64,000 nucleotides of DNA from Cephalotus follicularis (Eukaryota; Streptophyta; Magnoliopsida; Oxalidales; Cephalotaceae). The position numbers were made by a program, and so were the translations under genes. The notes beneath the pieces are model-generated. The model searched no databases, was not told the DNA's origin, and saw only the letters and a program-made list of their open reading frames with translations. Shown here piece after piece: positions 1 through 12,239 of the stretch. Location: NCBI GenBank assembly GCA_001972305.1, contig BDDD01002299.1, positions 124,001 through 188,000 on the forward strand. Direction: 5' to 3'. Position 1 is the first letter of the stretch, and the number at the start of each line of letters is the position of its first letter.

Positions 1-530
1 TTACGGGAAATAACATGTACTAAAAAGACCGTCGTGATAAGATTTATCATATAAGAACATGGTATATATCTTGTTTTATTAAACCATAAAATTTATGAAA
101 TCAAAATCATACATATGAATATTGGTTGGATTATAATAATTTTAAAATCAATATAATAAATTATAGATATGGATTATAATAAATTGTTTATTGCAAAACT
201 AAAGAGTTAACTAAAATATTGGTTGGCCTGTCCCCAACATCGCACGATCCAAGCCAGTTTATCATTTCATTTGTCAATTGCCTCGAATAGCATTATCATT
301 CGCGCGATCGCTCGCGAGTTTGCCCACCTTTCATTGTTTTCAAATGCTAAACGTGCGATGATGTCGTTAGGTACACAATTATATCGTTTCTTCACTCAAA
401 AGTTGATAAAATTAACACACGTCATGTGACTCATGACTGATTGTGTATCAACTACCAGACAAATTACTTTTATAATAAAAAATTGTTTATTTTCTTTGAC
501 AGAGTAAAGACTACATCTCATTGACTTATT
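1..530. other. AT-rich stretch without a recognised gene
   Basis: AT-rich sequence upstream of the first gene. I see no coding pattern, terminal repeat or RNA gene. An open frame near 223-429 has no family resemblance and no start context, and I treat it as chance. The 3' part probably holds the promoter of the following gene. Confidence 0.4.
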
Positions 531-538
531 ACTGCCAA

Positions 539-548
539 TATATATAAA
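539..548 (+). promoter_or_regulatory. TATA-box candidate for the small coiled-coil gene
   Basis: A TATATATAAA run lies about 120 bp upstream of the ATG at 664. Spacing allows a transcription start near 570-580 and a 5' leader of roughly 90 nt. It is a motif match only. Confidence 0.35.
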
Positions 549-663
549 CAGGTAGTGAGAAGTGGATATTATGATATACGAGAGACACTACTGAAGGATG
601 GCATAGCGAGTGTCAACAAAGAGCCAATCCAACCTTGTGCTTTAGGAAGTGAGGAGAGTAAGT

Positions 664-1417
664 ATGGCATTGCCAACTCGAAAGAGACGTTCCATTCTTT
701 TTGCTGGATGCAAGTGGACATCCAGCTCAAAGCATAAGAAGAGGAATCGGGTATTAATTTGACTCATGCTCACTCTCTCTTCCTCCTTTCTGCTGCTACT
801 ACTACCACTTCTTGTTTGTGTGTTACTGTATTAGTCAATTTATTTCTTGGTCAATCGTTCATGTTTCTTCTACTTAATTTCTCAATCTATGCTCAGTCAT
901 ATATGAGGATTTTCTTCAAAACTTGTGTTTACAGGAGAAAACAGGCAATAAAAAGATAAAGGCGAGAATCAAACAACAAAAAAGAGAACAAGCAGAAATT
1001 AGTGCGCAACAAAAATGCATAAGAGAAGGCCAAAGGGAAGTGCAAGAAAAGTTAAAAGAAATTGAATCCGAATGTGAAAAACTAAGAAAGGAGGCTAAAT
1101 ACATATCCAAGCAAAGTTCAGGTACCCAAGTTCGTCTTAATCTGTTGTTTCAAATCTTAAAAGCACGAGAAGACCATGACATGCCCAAAGCCGCCAACCT
1201 CATTCAGTCTTTACGGTTTGTTTTCCTTTCATAATCTATAACTGCACATATTTCACTAGTAGTACAATGCGGTATAGGGATTCACAGTCCGTAGAATAAG
1301 GAGTTCTATTTTCCTTAATTATAGAAGATCAACATAGAAACATTTGTTTCTTTTTTATCTCTTGAAATAATTAACATGGTTCTTCCTTATATTGCCAGTG
1401 AAATAATGACTCAATGA
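664..1417 (+). CDS. Small coiled-coil protein gene, three-exon model
   Basis: I do not recognise the family. My model joins exons 664-750, 935-1215 and 1399-1417, all with GT-AG introns and compatible phases, giving about 128 residues. The N-terminus is basic (TRKRRS, then KHKKRNR). The middle exon is a highly charged heptad-like helix from about residue 33 to 90, and the C-terminus (SLREIMTQ) is closed by the tiny last exon. The helix matches the 85-residue proteins at 23.8 and 25.7 kb (shared AEIS, SEC..L and ISKQS landmarks). Exon 1 is uncertain. A stronger donor (GAGA followed by GTAAGT, near 657-663) sits in another frame without an ATG, and the acceptor homologous to the paralogues is at 944, not 934. 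The gene could therefore have an undetected upstream start or be decaying. Confidence 0.5.
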
Positions 1418-3149
1418 GGGATTAGCAAACTCTGGCTGGTTGCCGATCCAACTGACAAATGGACGACAAGGATTAAACTGATGTTGTATTATTACTGTTT
1501 ATTATTCATGGTAATGGTTGTGGGTTGTTTTTTTTCGTTAATGAAAGGAATGTAAAAAATCCTACTCAATTCCTCAAGACCATATCCTCAATTCCAACAT
1601 TTGCAACTAACTGAAAATTAACTACCTAGATAGCTGTTTTAGCCTCCACATGTGAGCAAGCATGTGCTATCCTTTAGGTATATGTATTACTGAATTTGTA
1701 CCAACACTACAAATACAACAGAGATATGAAAGTACATGCAGATCGATGGGTGAAAACAGAAAGTAACATGATTCAAACATGCTTAAATCAGATTGCACGT
1801 GGTTTTACATCTCTCCACATCAGTTCATGTGCTTTTTGCGCGACTCATTAAAAAATTACCCACAACTCAAGTGACTAATACAATAAATAAGTGATAAACA
1901 TGTCATCTGGTTCAAATAAAATCACAAGAATAATGGAATTTAGGGAATGTTTGGATGGAGAAATTTGAAGATAAAAAAAAAAAGAAAAATGTATTTTTCT
2001 TTTGTGAGTTGTTTAAATGCATTTTGTTAGAGAGAAATAGGAAAAAAGTAAAAAAACAAGAGAGAAATAAAATTTTTAACGAGTTTTTTTATATTTTTTT
2101 TCCAACTTTTGGAGAAATAAGAAGAGAAAACTATTTTAATTGTTAAAAAATCTTTTTTTATTTTTTTAAATTATCATTATTTATAACATTTCTTTTAAAT
2201 TGTATTCCTCTTCTTTTCTTTTCTTTCGAAACATCTAAATAAAATTATCTCACTTAAGAAACTTCCAAACGGACTTAATATTTTTGTGAGGGGCATCACT
2301 AAAAGTGGTCACTGAATGCCTAATACATTTTAACAATTCTAAGAAAATAGTCCAAGTACAAATTAAAGTTATTAGTAAGGTCTTCCATAAATTGCTAAAC
2401 AAACCCTAAAAAAAAAAACTATCCTCTCAATCAAAGATATCAACGTTTTACTTTCATCTTCGAAATTTGCATGTGTTCTATCTAAAATTAGATTGAGCTT
2501 TGAACGGTCTATTTTTTTATTTTAATTTAAGATATTTCATCTTTCTTGTATTTTCCCGTTCCTTATTTTCAAATTTCTTGTTATCATGATTTTAGTGAAG
2601 ATAAGAAGAAGGGGCGCCAATCTCGTCCATTATCTAAAATGATTTCATTTTTCAGGCATTTAAAGTTTTTTTTGGGCATTTTGCTGTATTTTGTTTTAAA
2701 TTCTTTGAACTACTCTGTAATTTGATTTCTAACTATTTTTTCAAACACGATTTTTAGTAGACCTATTTTCTTAAATTATTCAATTGTTACTTTATAATTA
2801 TTTTTTGTATTGAAATGTCTAAGTTTTCGTGTGTTAATTAGGAATGGCACCTCTTGATTGACTTTTTTGCACTGACCTGAGAATATCAACTTTTGTTTTA
2901 TTTGTTTTGATATAACATATAAGTAAGCACTTGAGAGCGTAATTGTTAATCAGATACAAGAGTTATATGATAAAGCAATGAAGTAGGAGAGATGGAATTT
3001 GGTCTGTTTGAAAGATATGCAAGTTTGTATCAAACAAATGTAAGCTTCTTATTTGGCAACAATTTGAGGTTTTCAATGTTAAACCAGACACAAGTTTCTC
3101 GGCTAGAAAAGGTGTTTAAGATAAAGAATAAATAATCAGCTAGAGAAAA
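1418..3149. other. Intergenic AT-rich region
   Basis: No coding pattern recognised. It contains one MITE-like repeat (separate entry) and homopolymer A/T runs. A short stretch near 2600-2640 is less AT-rich but shows no open frame of note. Confidence 0.4.
1940..2278. repeat. MITE-like AT-rich element
   Basis: The left edge has GTTTGGATGGAGAAATTT and the right edge reads, on the complementary strand, a similar GTTTGGAAGTTTCTT. That suggests short imperfect terminal inverted repeats around an A/T-rich core of about 340 bp. A sequence of the same style occurs at 11.94-12.24 and 20.49-20.63 kb. Superfamily not assigned; boundaries are approximate. Confidence 0.35.
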
Positions 3150-4102
3150 TGATGGGGGAAAAATCTGTTTATATTAAGAAGGACATGTATCCACCGCAGA
3201 CATGACCAGTTGTCCAGAGGGGATTAGGAGCTTATCAGGAGGCCGAGCCGAGGAACGTTTACATAACAGAGGACATCCTCCTCGGCCCCAGAGCCGAGGA
3301 CCACTATTTTTCGAAGAACGCATACTGAGGCACCAGAGCCGAGGAGCTTACTTGAGCTCCGGGTCAAAGGACCACATCCAGGGTGCCAGGGCCGAGGACC
3401 TCCTCTGTCTTGAGTATCTATTAGGTATGGAACAGGGAACATGTCCCCCACTGCACAGGTGCCGAGGACCTCCTCCTCGGCCTTATCCAAAAAGTCTTCG
3501 TCCTCGGATTGATATGGACTTGGCACCTTAAGCATACATCACTGATAAACAAAAGGGGATAGCAAGAGGCCCATGACCTCGACAGCAGTATCATAGTTAA
3601 TTTCCTCTACGGTCCTGCGACAGAGGACCCCAACTTTGCCTATGGGATAAGGGAATTAACTCCACTCGATTTCCTGGGATTTGTATTCATCCAAATAAAG
3701 AAGTAGTGTCATAACCAACTACTAACAAAGAAAACAGCGACATATTTGGCGGAGATCAAGGGGAATGACCGAGATCCTCGGCATTTCCCTAGGGGACAGC
3801 TATAACCTCCTCTTTTCACGCTCAAACCGTTACAAGACAACACTATAAATACAAGTTCAACAGACTGAACAAAGGTCAGCCATTTTTACATTACAAAGAA
3901 CCTTATTTCCACTGCACTTTGTCTAACTTGAGCGTCGGAGTGTCCCCGGGAGAACAACCTCTTGGACTTTCCACCATTTTCTTACTTTGTGCAGGGATCA
4001 GAGATCGTAGTCTTCCTCCAGGCATCCTTGGCGAGCGTTTCTCTTAACAAATTAAAGTCCTCCACGTAGGATACTGTTGAGAAAAGGATTTCTGTATCAA
4101 CA
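3150..4102 (+). mobile_element. 5' LTR of truncated Tat/Retand-type Ty3 element (copy A)
   Basis: A 953-bp LTR starting TGATGGGGGAAAAATC and ending TATCAACA, the same length as the LTR at 43.9 kb. It carries a TATAAATA box at 3844-3851 and many CCGAGGA/CCTCGG motifs in U3. It is followed directly by a primer-binding-like TGGCGCCGTCTGTGGGAA. That PBS and the gag start behind it show it is a 5' LTR, not a solo LTR. Open frames inside it on both strands are not genes. Confidence 0.85.
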
Positions 4103-4423
4103 GTTGGCGCCGTCTGTGGGAAACGCAGCAAAAAATCATCAACAACCATGCCACCGAGGAAGAATAACCTGGTTGGAGCCACTGGTAGCAACAGGAGGTC
4201 ACAGCTCCTCCCCCAGAAGCTGCCCAAGTGGCGGCCCAAGAACAAGCTCCCATCACAGGGGAGCAGCTCAACCAATTCCTCCAGGGATTGGAGCGTGTCA
4301 CTGATCTGTTGGTCACAACTTTAGCCAACCAACAGCAAGCCGGGCCTGCTCAGCAAGTGGTCCGAGGAGTTTCTGGTCCCCAAAGGCCAGTGGTGGAGAT
4401 GGGGCATGTTCACGTAAAAAGAA
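4103..4423 (+). pseudogene. gag: Truncated gag N-terminus of Retand copy A
   Basis: PBS at about 4104-4122, then a gag start at 4149 (MPPRKNNLVGATGS). The reading frame shifts near 4190-4230 and continues as MAAQEQAPITGEQLNQFLQGLERV, which parallels the gag of the 43.9 kb copy. Homology stops near 4400, where the element is cut by unrelated repeat sequence. No protease, RT or integrase follows. It is a dead 5' remnant. Confidence 0.8.
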
Positions 4424-5782
4424 TGTTTTAAAATTTATAGCCGCAAGTGCACGGATCATGCAGTAACGGGTCGAACGCAGGGAAACGTAAACTAGTTGTA
4501 ATTTATCCAACCTAGGCGAAGTATACCAATTTATGAGATAAACTATTGAAAACTACTCCTAATTATGTAAAAATAATAAAATAATTGAAAACAGGAAAGA
4601 AATAAATAAAATAAAATAACAGACTAAAATAAAATAATTGAAAAGAACACGTGCAAATTAAAACTAATTAAAACAATAAATAAAACTCAAGAAAATATAT
4701 AATTAAAAAGCGGTTTAGGGTATAGAAACTCACCGTAGATTGTATTGAACAATTTCCATGTAATTGAATGATCATACCTTGGTAATAAAGAGAGAAGGGA
4801 TAGAGAGAGTGAAAATGAATTTATAGTGGTTCGGCAAAATCCGTGCCTACGTCCACTTTCTCAAGAACCCCTTGAGATTCCACTAGAGACCACTAGCAAC
4901 CTTTGATTTCAGTTTACGGGTGCAAATCAAAGAAAACCACCTTACACTTTATTTTGGGTTTTACAAGTGATTTAGCCCCTTTGATAATCCTACTAATGGT
5001 TCACTTCCCATGATTATCTCACGAAGGATTCACTCCTCTCTTTTACAATAAAGATATATATGGATGGTTTTGTGTTTACAAATTAACCTCTTAAAGGTTT
5101 GATATGAAAGTGTTTGATCGACAAGCTTTGAATGATTTGAAAGTTGAAGATGTTGAGCTCTTGTTCTTAGATTGTGCAAAAAGTCATTTTGATCTTGTTT
5201 CTTGGCCTCTATATATAGCTTTCTTCAGTTTATGGCCGTTGTAAAAGTGTTATAGCCGTTGCTTGTTGTCTTGGAAGTTGTTGCTTCAAAGTCGGATCTT
5301 TAAAACGCGATCAGTAATTTTCCAGCTGCACAAAGCGTCGACGGTGTCGCATAAAGCGTCGACGCTTATGTTACCGTTATGCGTTTAATTTGAAATTTCT
5401 CGCTCTGTCCGCTGGCGCTTTGATTTGGGTGTCGACTGTGTGGCATAAAGCGCTGACGCTTTCCCCTTGAGCGTCGTCGCTTTGAGTTCCTTAATTGATT
5501 CTGCAAGTCACTATTTTTAACTGTTGATACAAGCTCCTTAAGTGTTGATGTCTTGGTCCAAACTGCTGACGCTTTCCATTAGACCGTCGACACTTTAAGC
5601 AGTTTTGTTGGCCTTCGTCTCCTACACTTGGCACAAAGCGCTGACGCTTCAATACCAACCGTCGACGCTTTGTTCTGTTTCTGCACTTCTTAATTTTGTT
5701 TATCTTTTCTTGCACAGAAAGTAACAATGTTAAATACAAATTTGTAATCATTAAAATTCAGGATTGAGACTAGAAGTCAACA
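4424..5782 (-). repeat. Copia-LTR-like sequence (Sirevirus-like, minus orientation)
   Basis: Read on the minus strand the segment begins TGTTGACTTCTAGTCTCAA, a close parallel to the LTR start at 61.70 kb in both motif order and wording. It contains several AAGCGTCGACGCTTT-like segments (5330-5680). No coding sequence and no PBS or PPT was found, and the lower boundary near 4424 is not certain. I read it as a solo LTR or LTR fragment inserted in the gag remnant of copy A; no target duplication was found. Confidence 0.45.
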
Positions 5783-7090
5783 GTGTTGAAAATCAATAAT
5801 ACAAGCTTCTGGTTTTTTGGAAGATAATCTCTACCTAAAATACTTAAGATTATGCACATATAAATTGTATTTGATTGATTGATTGTATTGACTAGAATTC
5901 ACTGAACTGAATTGAATGTGAAAATCTGTGAAAATGAGTTTATAGATCTACTTTATCTCTTTTCTAGTTTGAGGACTTTCGGGCTATCCAAATGACTTGA
6001 TATCTTGATCTGTCACCCTTAGACATGTCTAGATTATATCCCTAAAGTTTCATTGTAAACGGATTTTAGATGGGTTGTCAATTTCTCCCAGATTGCAGAA
6101 CAGTAAAGCTGTTGTTCTGAAGAATCCAGTTGACTATTGGTTGACTGGACTGCACATATAAGTCCACTGGAACCCTTCTAGTTGACTAATACCCCTCACC
6201 AGTCGACTATTAGTCGACTGGTTTGATGCTTTTACACAAAAAGTGATGTTTTCCAACTTGTTTTCAAATGACCTCTTGACCGAATCACACTTGCAATCAC
6301 TCAAGCCTTTTCAAATAGTTTTCTATCTTGGTTAGGCAGATCTTGATCTTTTGATAGATCAATTGATTGTGTAACACTTTCAATTGACATGACTGACCGA
6401 TTGAATCATTGACCATTAGATTGATTGACTAAATGATTGGACTACGGTCCATCCAACGACCGACTCGTCATATTGAACGACTGCGTAGTCGTGTTGTTGA
6501 TTGATTGATATCGTAAGCGCATTAGAGATCTCTAGTCAGGTATGCGTGACGACAATTGTATACGCATACATCTTCTCCCTTTGGTTAGTCAGTTGCCGCC
6601 TAATGGCCGACTGACTCTTGGTATTAAACGATTGTGGAATCGCGTTGATGACTGATTGATTGATTGACTACGACCATAGGTGTTTTAGCGATCTTTAGTC
6701 AGGAAGCTAGACAATGGTTATGTACATATCCATCTGTTCCCTGTGGTTAGACATTTGCTGCATGTTAACTATTTGCATAAGTATTGATTGATTGATTGTA
6801 TTGTTTCTAGTAGAGCGACCTTGTGACTCTAGACAGGAAGCTGGGCGATGGTTACCCAATCCGTTATCTCTGACCGGATCGTCACTGCCTTCAGGCTATA
6901 CTAGATTTTTGCACACTGGTTATATTATTATCGAGTATGAGATTGACTAGACTGTTACACTCAGGTTACACTACCGTCAAGTATGCACTCAAGTTATACT
7001 AGTGTCGAGTATGCAACTGACTAAATCATGCACTTCAGTTATCCTACCGTCGAGTACGTGCTTAGACGGATTCCACCACGAAGTAAGTTT
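5783..7090. repeat. Dispersed repeat, same family as 35.7-37.1 kb
   Basis: Shares long stretches with 35.7-37.06 kb: the CTACCTAAAATACTTAAGAT segment, the block ending GATAGATCAATTGATTGTGT and many GATTGATTG words. It contains imperfect tandem repeats at 6480-6900 (each with a TCTAGTCAGGAAGC-like segment followed by an ATGGTTA-like one) and shorter ones at 6910-7060 (TCGAGTATG). It has no coding frame. It is probably LTR-derived, but I could not fix its ends or lineage. Confidence 0.5.
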
Positions 7091-7119
7091 AGTTAATTAG
7101 ATATATTTATAGCAAAAAT

Positions 7120-8640
7120 ACAAGTGGCATCATAATTTACTTTAAAGGCGATCGAGGTTCTAAATTTGTAAAAATCGTGTAATTAAAATACCGCCGTTAG
7201 TCGTTAGTTTTTACTAGCTACAGCTGACGTGGTATATACACACTTAATATTGATAAATACGTGAAAAATTGAAGTATACGAGGCAAAATATTGGTGCTTA
7301 CGTCTAATCAAACTAAAATGAACAGCTACAATTATATGGCATTAATGCCTGCACTTCTTCTTCTTCTTCTTCAATTCAACCATTTCAACACTTGGTGGAA
7401 CAGATTCCACCATTGCCCAGCACCACCAAGGTTCAGTAACCATTGTCAAGCACTTTCAACCACCACCCACCACCACCGCCACGACGCCCAACCACCGGTG
7501 AGCATCACTGAACCTCATCACCATAATTACACCCATTGCAGCATCACTACACCTAGCATAAGTACTGTACAAGACCAAACCCATTAAATTTTATTAAACA
7601 AATTTATGGAACTGATTCAAGCATTAAAAAGCAAACAACTATATGTTTACAAAGCAAATTTCACTCAATCCAAGCATTAAAGAAATCTAATCAAACAGGA
7701 TATAGCATTGACATTACCACTAATAGAACTCATTCATGCATTTTATCAAACAAGTTATGGGCAATTCAATCCAAACAACTATAAGCCACAAATTTCATAT
7801 CTTTGTTTCTTCCACCACTTGAGAGATTACACTGCTCAGATTATACATTGTAAAAAAAAAAAAAAGATTGATAACACAGATTTACATATTCTTTGCATTA
7901 CACGTGATTTACGGGATAAAAAAGGCAAATCGCCACTAACAGCACAAACACCATACCCACAACTCTACCCCTCTTCCATCGCAAGCTACACTCCTTTGGT
8001 CTACTACCCAACCAAAACAACCTCCCAAACGCCAGCACACCCACAACACCCAGGCCATACCCAAGCTCTGTCAACCACTGCCAAGCCCAGCCACCACCAC
8101 CGCTATAGCCAAAACAAAACAAAAAGAGTGAGATTTAAGAGAAATCGAGAGAGAGGGAGAGAAAAAAAAACAATAGAAAAGAAAAAGAATGATAAAAGAT
8201 AAAAAGACGATGAGAACTTACCGGTGTCTTCATTAGAATCTGTCGTCAGTGACTGTCCGCCGAGAGAGAGAGAGAGAGAGAGAGAGGAGTTGAAAGTAGG
8301 TTAAGAAAGAAAAATTTTATATATTCAATTCCACAGAAGATAGGGATACATCGGTAGTGGAGGAGGTGTTTTGTTAACGGAGGAGAGAGAGAGAGGGGAT
8401 ATAGATTTTTATTTTGTGTTTTAATCTTAATCGTTGAATAAAATTAAATTTTCTTGATTTTAATTTAACGATTGAAAAAAATCATATTATTAAATTCATC
8501 TCATCACCTCTTTGTCAGGTGTCCGTTAATAAAAATCTAATAACAATAATTTAATTATACACTTTTTTTAAATTTAGTACGATGATTACATCAAAAATGA
8601 GTTTAAAATTATATTTTCGGTACAAATTCAAGATAAACAT
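7120..8640. mobile_element. Mutator-like element with degenerate terminal inverted repeats
   Basis: About 100 bp near 7120-7230 pairs as an inverted repeat with 8510-8625. The complement of the left end and the right end share TTTTAATTACAC/TTTAATTATACAC, then ACAAATTTAG/TAAATTTAG, then an A-rich tail. Inner ends carry ACGTCAGC-like and CCGTTA words common in plant MULE termini. There is no transposase. The interior is unusual: CAC/CCACCA-rich coding-like text at 7380-7560, a C/A-rich segment at 7930-8120, and a GA microsatellite at 8258-8287. A 74-codon minus-strand frame at 8122-7898 is Gly/Trp-rich then hydrophobic; I do not recognise it. No target duplication was resolved. Confidence 0.45.
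8258..8287 (+). repeat. (GA)n microsatellite
   Basis: About 14 uninterrupted GA units inside the Mutator-like element, with a second short GA run near 8380-8396. Confidence 0.9.
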
Positions 8641-10350
8641 TTTCTATTAACCCCTTTTTAAAAAAACATAACTGTTCAAAACTGCTTTGTCATAATTAAA
8701 CTCAAATTAAATTTATTATAAAATAATTATAAAATCCAAAATAAAATAATTAACTCAGTTTAACAAGTGAGGCTAATCCTAATAATTGCATCACGCAAAC
8801 GTAGGTATCATAGAATCTCACACTTTAACCCGCTTACTTTGTATAAAGGATACTCTCGTAATACAAAGATATCCTGTAACGTGAAATACAAACACTATTT
8901 TATTTTCTCCAACAAACTTTACAACATAGCCTCCTCCCATTAAAAATCAACACGCAAGTTGATAGAGTTTTTGACTTACAGGTGAGCCACCTTATTCCCC
9001 ATCCTACGGGCCCCTTTGATACAACAAGGCTCAAAATTTAAAACTAACCGTTTAATGTCTTCTACCAAATTTCCATGATTGGTTAAACTTGAGGACTCCT
9101 TCAAACTCTCTGTAATGACCCTTTAGAATCCTACTACCACTGTTAAAAATTTTCAAATAACTGATAAAAAATGAATCAACTTAAATCACATATAAATTAC
9201 CAAGTCGTCACAAGATATTCAAAAACTCCAAATTCAACACTAGGAGTAGGTACTAGGTACTAACTAACAATATATAAAAGGAAGGACATGTTGTCATACT
9301 TCATTGCCTATGTAAATATATGCGCTTGCAGTCCAATCGGAATCTTTATAATAAAAAAAACATATATCTGTCTCAAGCCAATGGAACATATGCGCCTGCA
9401 ATCTAGTTGGAATCTGAAAAAGGAAAAAAAGAAAAGAAAACCCAGATTACTCATTAAAAGTCATCTATTGCCACCAACAGATCAAGCATGTACAATTGAG
9501 ACGGTTGGTATATGAAACTAATCACAATTGATATTCACGCATTATAACTATCATTCATGCACTGATATTATTATTGTACTTCATTGCACATGGTTTTCTT
9601 CTACTGGTTCTTGTATGCTAACCCATTCTCTGAATGAACAACGTTCCAGAACGGAGAATGATAAGTGATAGTGTTCCACGGGTTCAGTGCAGTGAAGATT
9701 TTATTTTTGTATTGCAATTATCAGTTGTTATTCTGTAGTAAATATTTTGTATGTTGTTTATACTTTTAACGGACATAGTCAGTTTCTATTTTTTGTAATT
9801 GAATAGCAAAAAAGTTGTATAGTATTGCAGAAGGATGATGGTACAATTGTTTTCCGATTAAAGCTATGAAAAATCGAATAGAATTTTGTAGTTTTTTTTT
9901 CAATGAAAATTTACTTCTCAAAAGGGTCCTGAAAATGACAGTTAAATGCGTTTGCAGCAAAGAAAGTGGGCATCAGGTTAAATTTGTAAAATTGATTGAA
10001 ATAATTTAAGAAGGGACGAAGTCCTTTTTATGGTGGGAAATGAAAATGAGTAATGCTTGTTAACGAATGACGCGTAAAAGATGATATATACATATAATGA
10101 CATATGACGTGTATTAATAAATGTCATATCATTCGACATAAAAATTTAGAACAAATAACATCACTAAATGAAAATAAAGTTATACAGTCAATTAATCGAT
10201 CTAAAATTGTTAGGGAAAGGGCAGGACTACACTTCCAATCTAAAGAAAACCATACAGATAAAGTCTATCAACACAATTAAAATGGTATCTGAATTTGTTT
10301 CTGTCAGCTTCTCAAAATCTTTGATTATTTTGGCACATAAAGTTCTTCTT
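8641..10350. other. Intergenic region without recognised features
   Basis: AT-rich sequence with scattered stops in all frames. Short open frames at 9288-9515, 9766-9960 and 10168-10359 have no family signature. No terminal repeats or RNA genes seen. Confidence 0.4.
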
Positions 10351-11770
10351 TCACTTTAAACCTTTTCTCCTCTTATCCTTTAATTTCTCATTTTCCTGCT
10401 TCAGTAGTAATAAATAATCTTCTACATTGGGCCATGCTGCAGCAATAATATCTTTCAGATGCTTATCCTCATCCTCAAGCTCAATATGTCTATTATGTTA
10501 AGGTTGAGCCTGTAACAAGTAACATTAAGAAACAATATGAGCTATTTTTATGTAGAAAAAAGTGAGTTAATTTAATACTGACATTATTAGCATTCAATTC
10601 TAAACTACATAATTAAATACATCGGGATAGAAGATGAATGTTGATCTTCATCAAATTTATAATCGCATCCTGCTTAGATCTCTCTAAAAGTAACAATGGT
10701 TGATTCGTGTGCTAAAGTGATGACAAAGATGTTTGAAAGATGCATCATAATAGCATTGCAGGTTATAAAGTGAATTTTTTTTTATCACATTGTTTGAAAA
10801 AAAAAATTATTTAATTGGTTGTGTGAATAACGTCATCGGGTTTATCCCTAATAAAAAAACAGTAATGATGTGAGTAAAAAAAATTAGATGTACCAAGTTG
10901 TTCCTTAACAGCTTGTCATTCAACTCAATAAAGACTCAATTGTGTTCATTCATGAACTTAAGATTCGTTAGTTTAACAAATTGAACTTAAACCTATTAAG
11001 ATGAACCCGACTCATTAATTAATATTCATGAATACCTCGTTAGGTAGACTCGTTTAAGTCTATTAAAGGTTTGTTAAAAACCAAGTAATATATATATATA
11101 TATGCATAACACCCTCCATTATCACTTTTCTGACATAAAATGCAATGCTAACACATATAATCGTCCATTTAGCTTTTCAGTAATGGATCATGTAACCCTA
11201 AACCAATACCCGATAAATTTAGTAACAACTGAACAACAAATATCTAAAAGGAATAACAGATAAAAAGAAAGAAAAACATAACCCATTGTATAGACCAATT
11301 GCTTAGGGTTTTATTCTATTTAATAATTCGCATAATCTCTTTGATTCTACCAGTTAGTTTGTTATTTGTTTCAATCTACGTACACAATTAGTGAGCATAT
11401 TTGTTTGTTAAGGTTTTCTTTCCACGAATAATGCATATCTGTACAAGAGTGGTTAGGTCATTGAATTCTTCGCACTGTTTCAATAGGGTTGGAGATGAAA
11501 TGTGAATCTTTTTGAAGAGTAAAAGATTCATCTATCAGTCTAACATTTTAACTATAAATATAAATGAAACATAGAGAGTGAGTGAGTGAGAGAGAAGACG
11601 CTCCAAGAGTGCCTCTACGAGCACCTTTTCCATATCATATCTGTGCTTCAATTGGGCAAAAACATTTTTAAGCTTCTTCATCTCTTCTTTGTAACGCCCC
11701 AAAGTTTTATTCATCTGAATGTTCTCATTTAGTAAGGTATATGTTCTTTCTTTTCTTTATCTTTAATCTG
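10351..11770 (-). pseudogene. Minus-strand coiled-coil gene fragments (decayed or unresolved gene)
   Basis: Three coding-like blocks lie on the minus strand. Block 1, about 11770-11590, reads through NENIQMNKTLGRYKEEMKKL and a further charged helix ending ALLERLLSH. Block 2, about 10725-10622, follows a plausible acceptor (CACTTTAG) and includes LERSKQDAIINLMKI. Block 3, about 10495-10351, includes DIIAAAWPNVEDYLLLLKQE and ends in a proper stop at 10353-10351. Amino-acid composition (E/K/L heptads) and the conserved-looking AAWPN patch are unlike chance translation. Phases between blocks do not join cleanly: block 3 has a TAA just upstream in its frame. I call it a pseudogene or a gene whose exons I cannot fully resolve. 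Family not recognised. Confidence 0.4.
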
Positions 11771-11934
11771 CATTATTAAAAAAAAAAAGGTAAACTAACA
11801 GGACTATACAATTCCTAATTGTGAACTTCATCTAAAAACTTAAGAAGATGATATTGCGCTATTAAAACCCGTTAAGTCAATTATTTTGTCTAGCCAGCAT
11901 ATCCTATACACTTGTGAAGAGAAAGCTAAATCCT

Positions 11935-12239
11935 TATGGTTATGTTTGAGAGTTTACCAGATAAAAGAAAAAAAATGATAAATTAAAAGAAAAAAAGAAA
12001 ATGAATGATACTATTTTTGTTTGGATGTTAAGGAGAGAAAATTAAAGAAATATATTAATTTATGTTTATATAAATAGAAGGAAAGAAATAAAACAAAACA
12101 AAACTTAATAAATTATTTTACAATTATATCTGTAATTAAATATTAAGTATTTTTATACTTTTTTTCTTTTATCTCAATCATGGGTAATTTGAAAATTTTA
12201 AAAATTTCCTTTAACTCAAATATATCTTTTCCTATCTTT
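11935..12239. repeat. Left part of a MITE-like element interrupted by a solo LTR
   Basis: AT-rich sequence with GTTTGGATGTTAAGGAGAGAAA near 12030. Its apparent counterpart lies beyond the inserted LTR at 20489-20635, where the complement of the end reads GGTTTGGACGGAGAGC. Similar in style to the element at 1.94-2.28 kb. Boundaries approximate. Confidence 0.35.

Noticed and set aside
7708-8202. 164-residue plus-strand ORF
   Set aside because: Low-complexity Lys/Thr/Pro/His composition inside the Mutator-like element, no homology signature.
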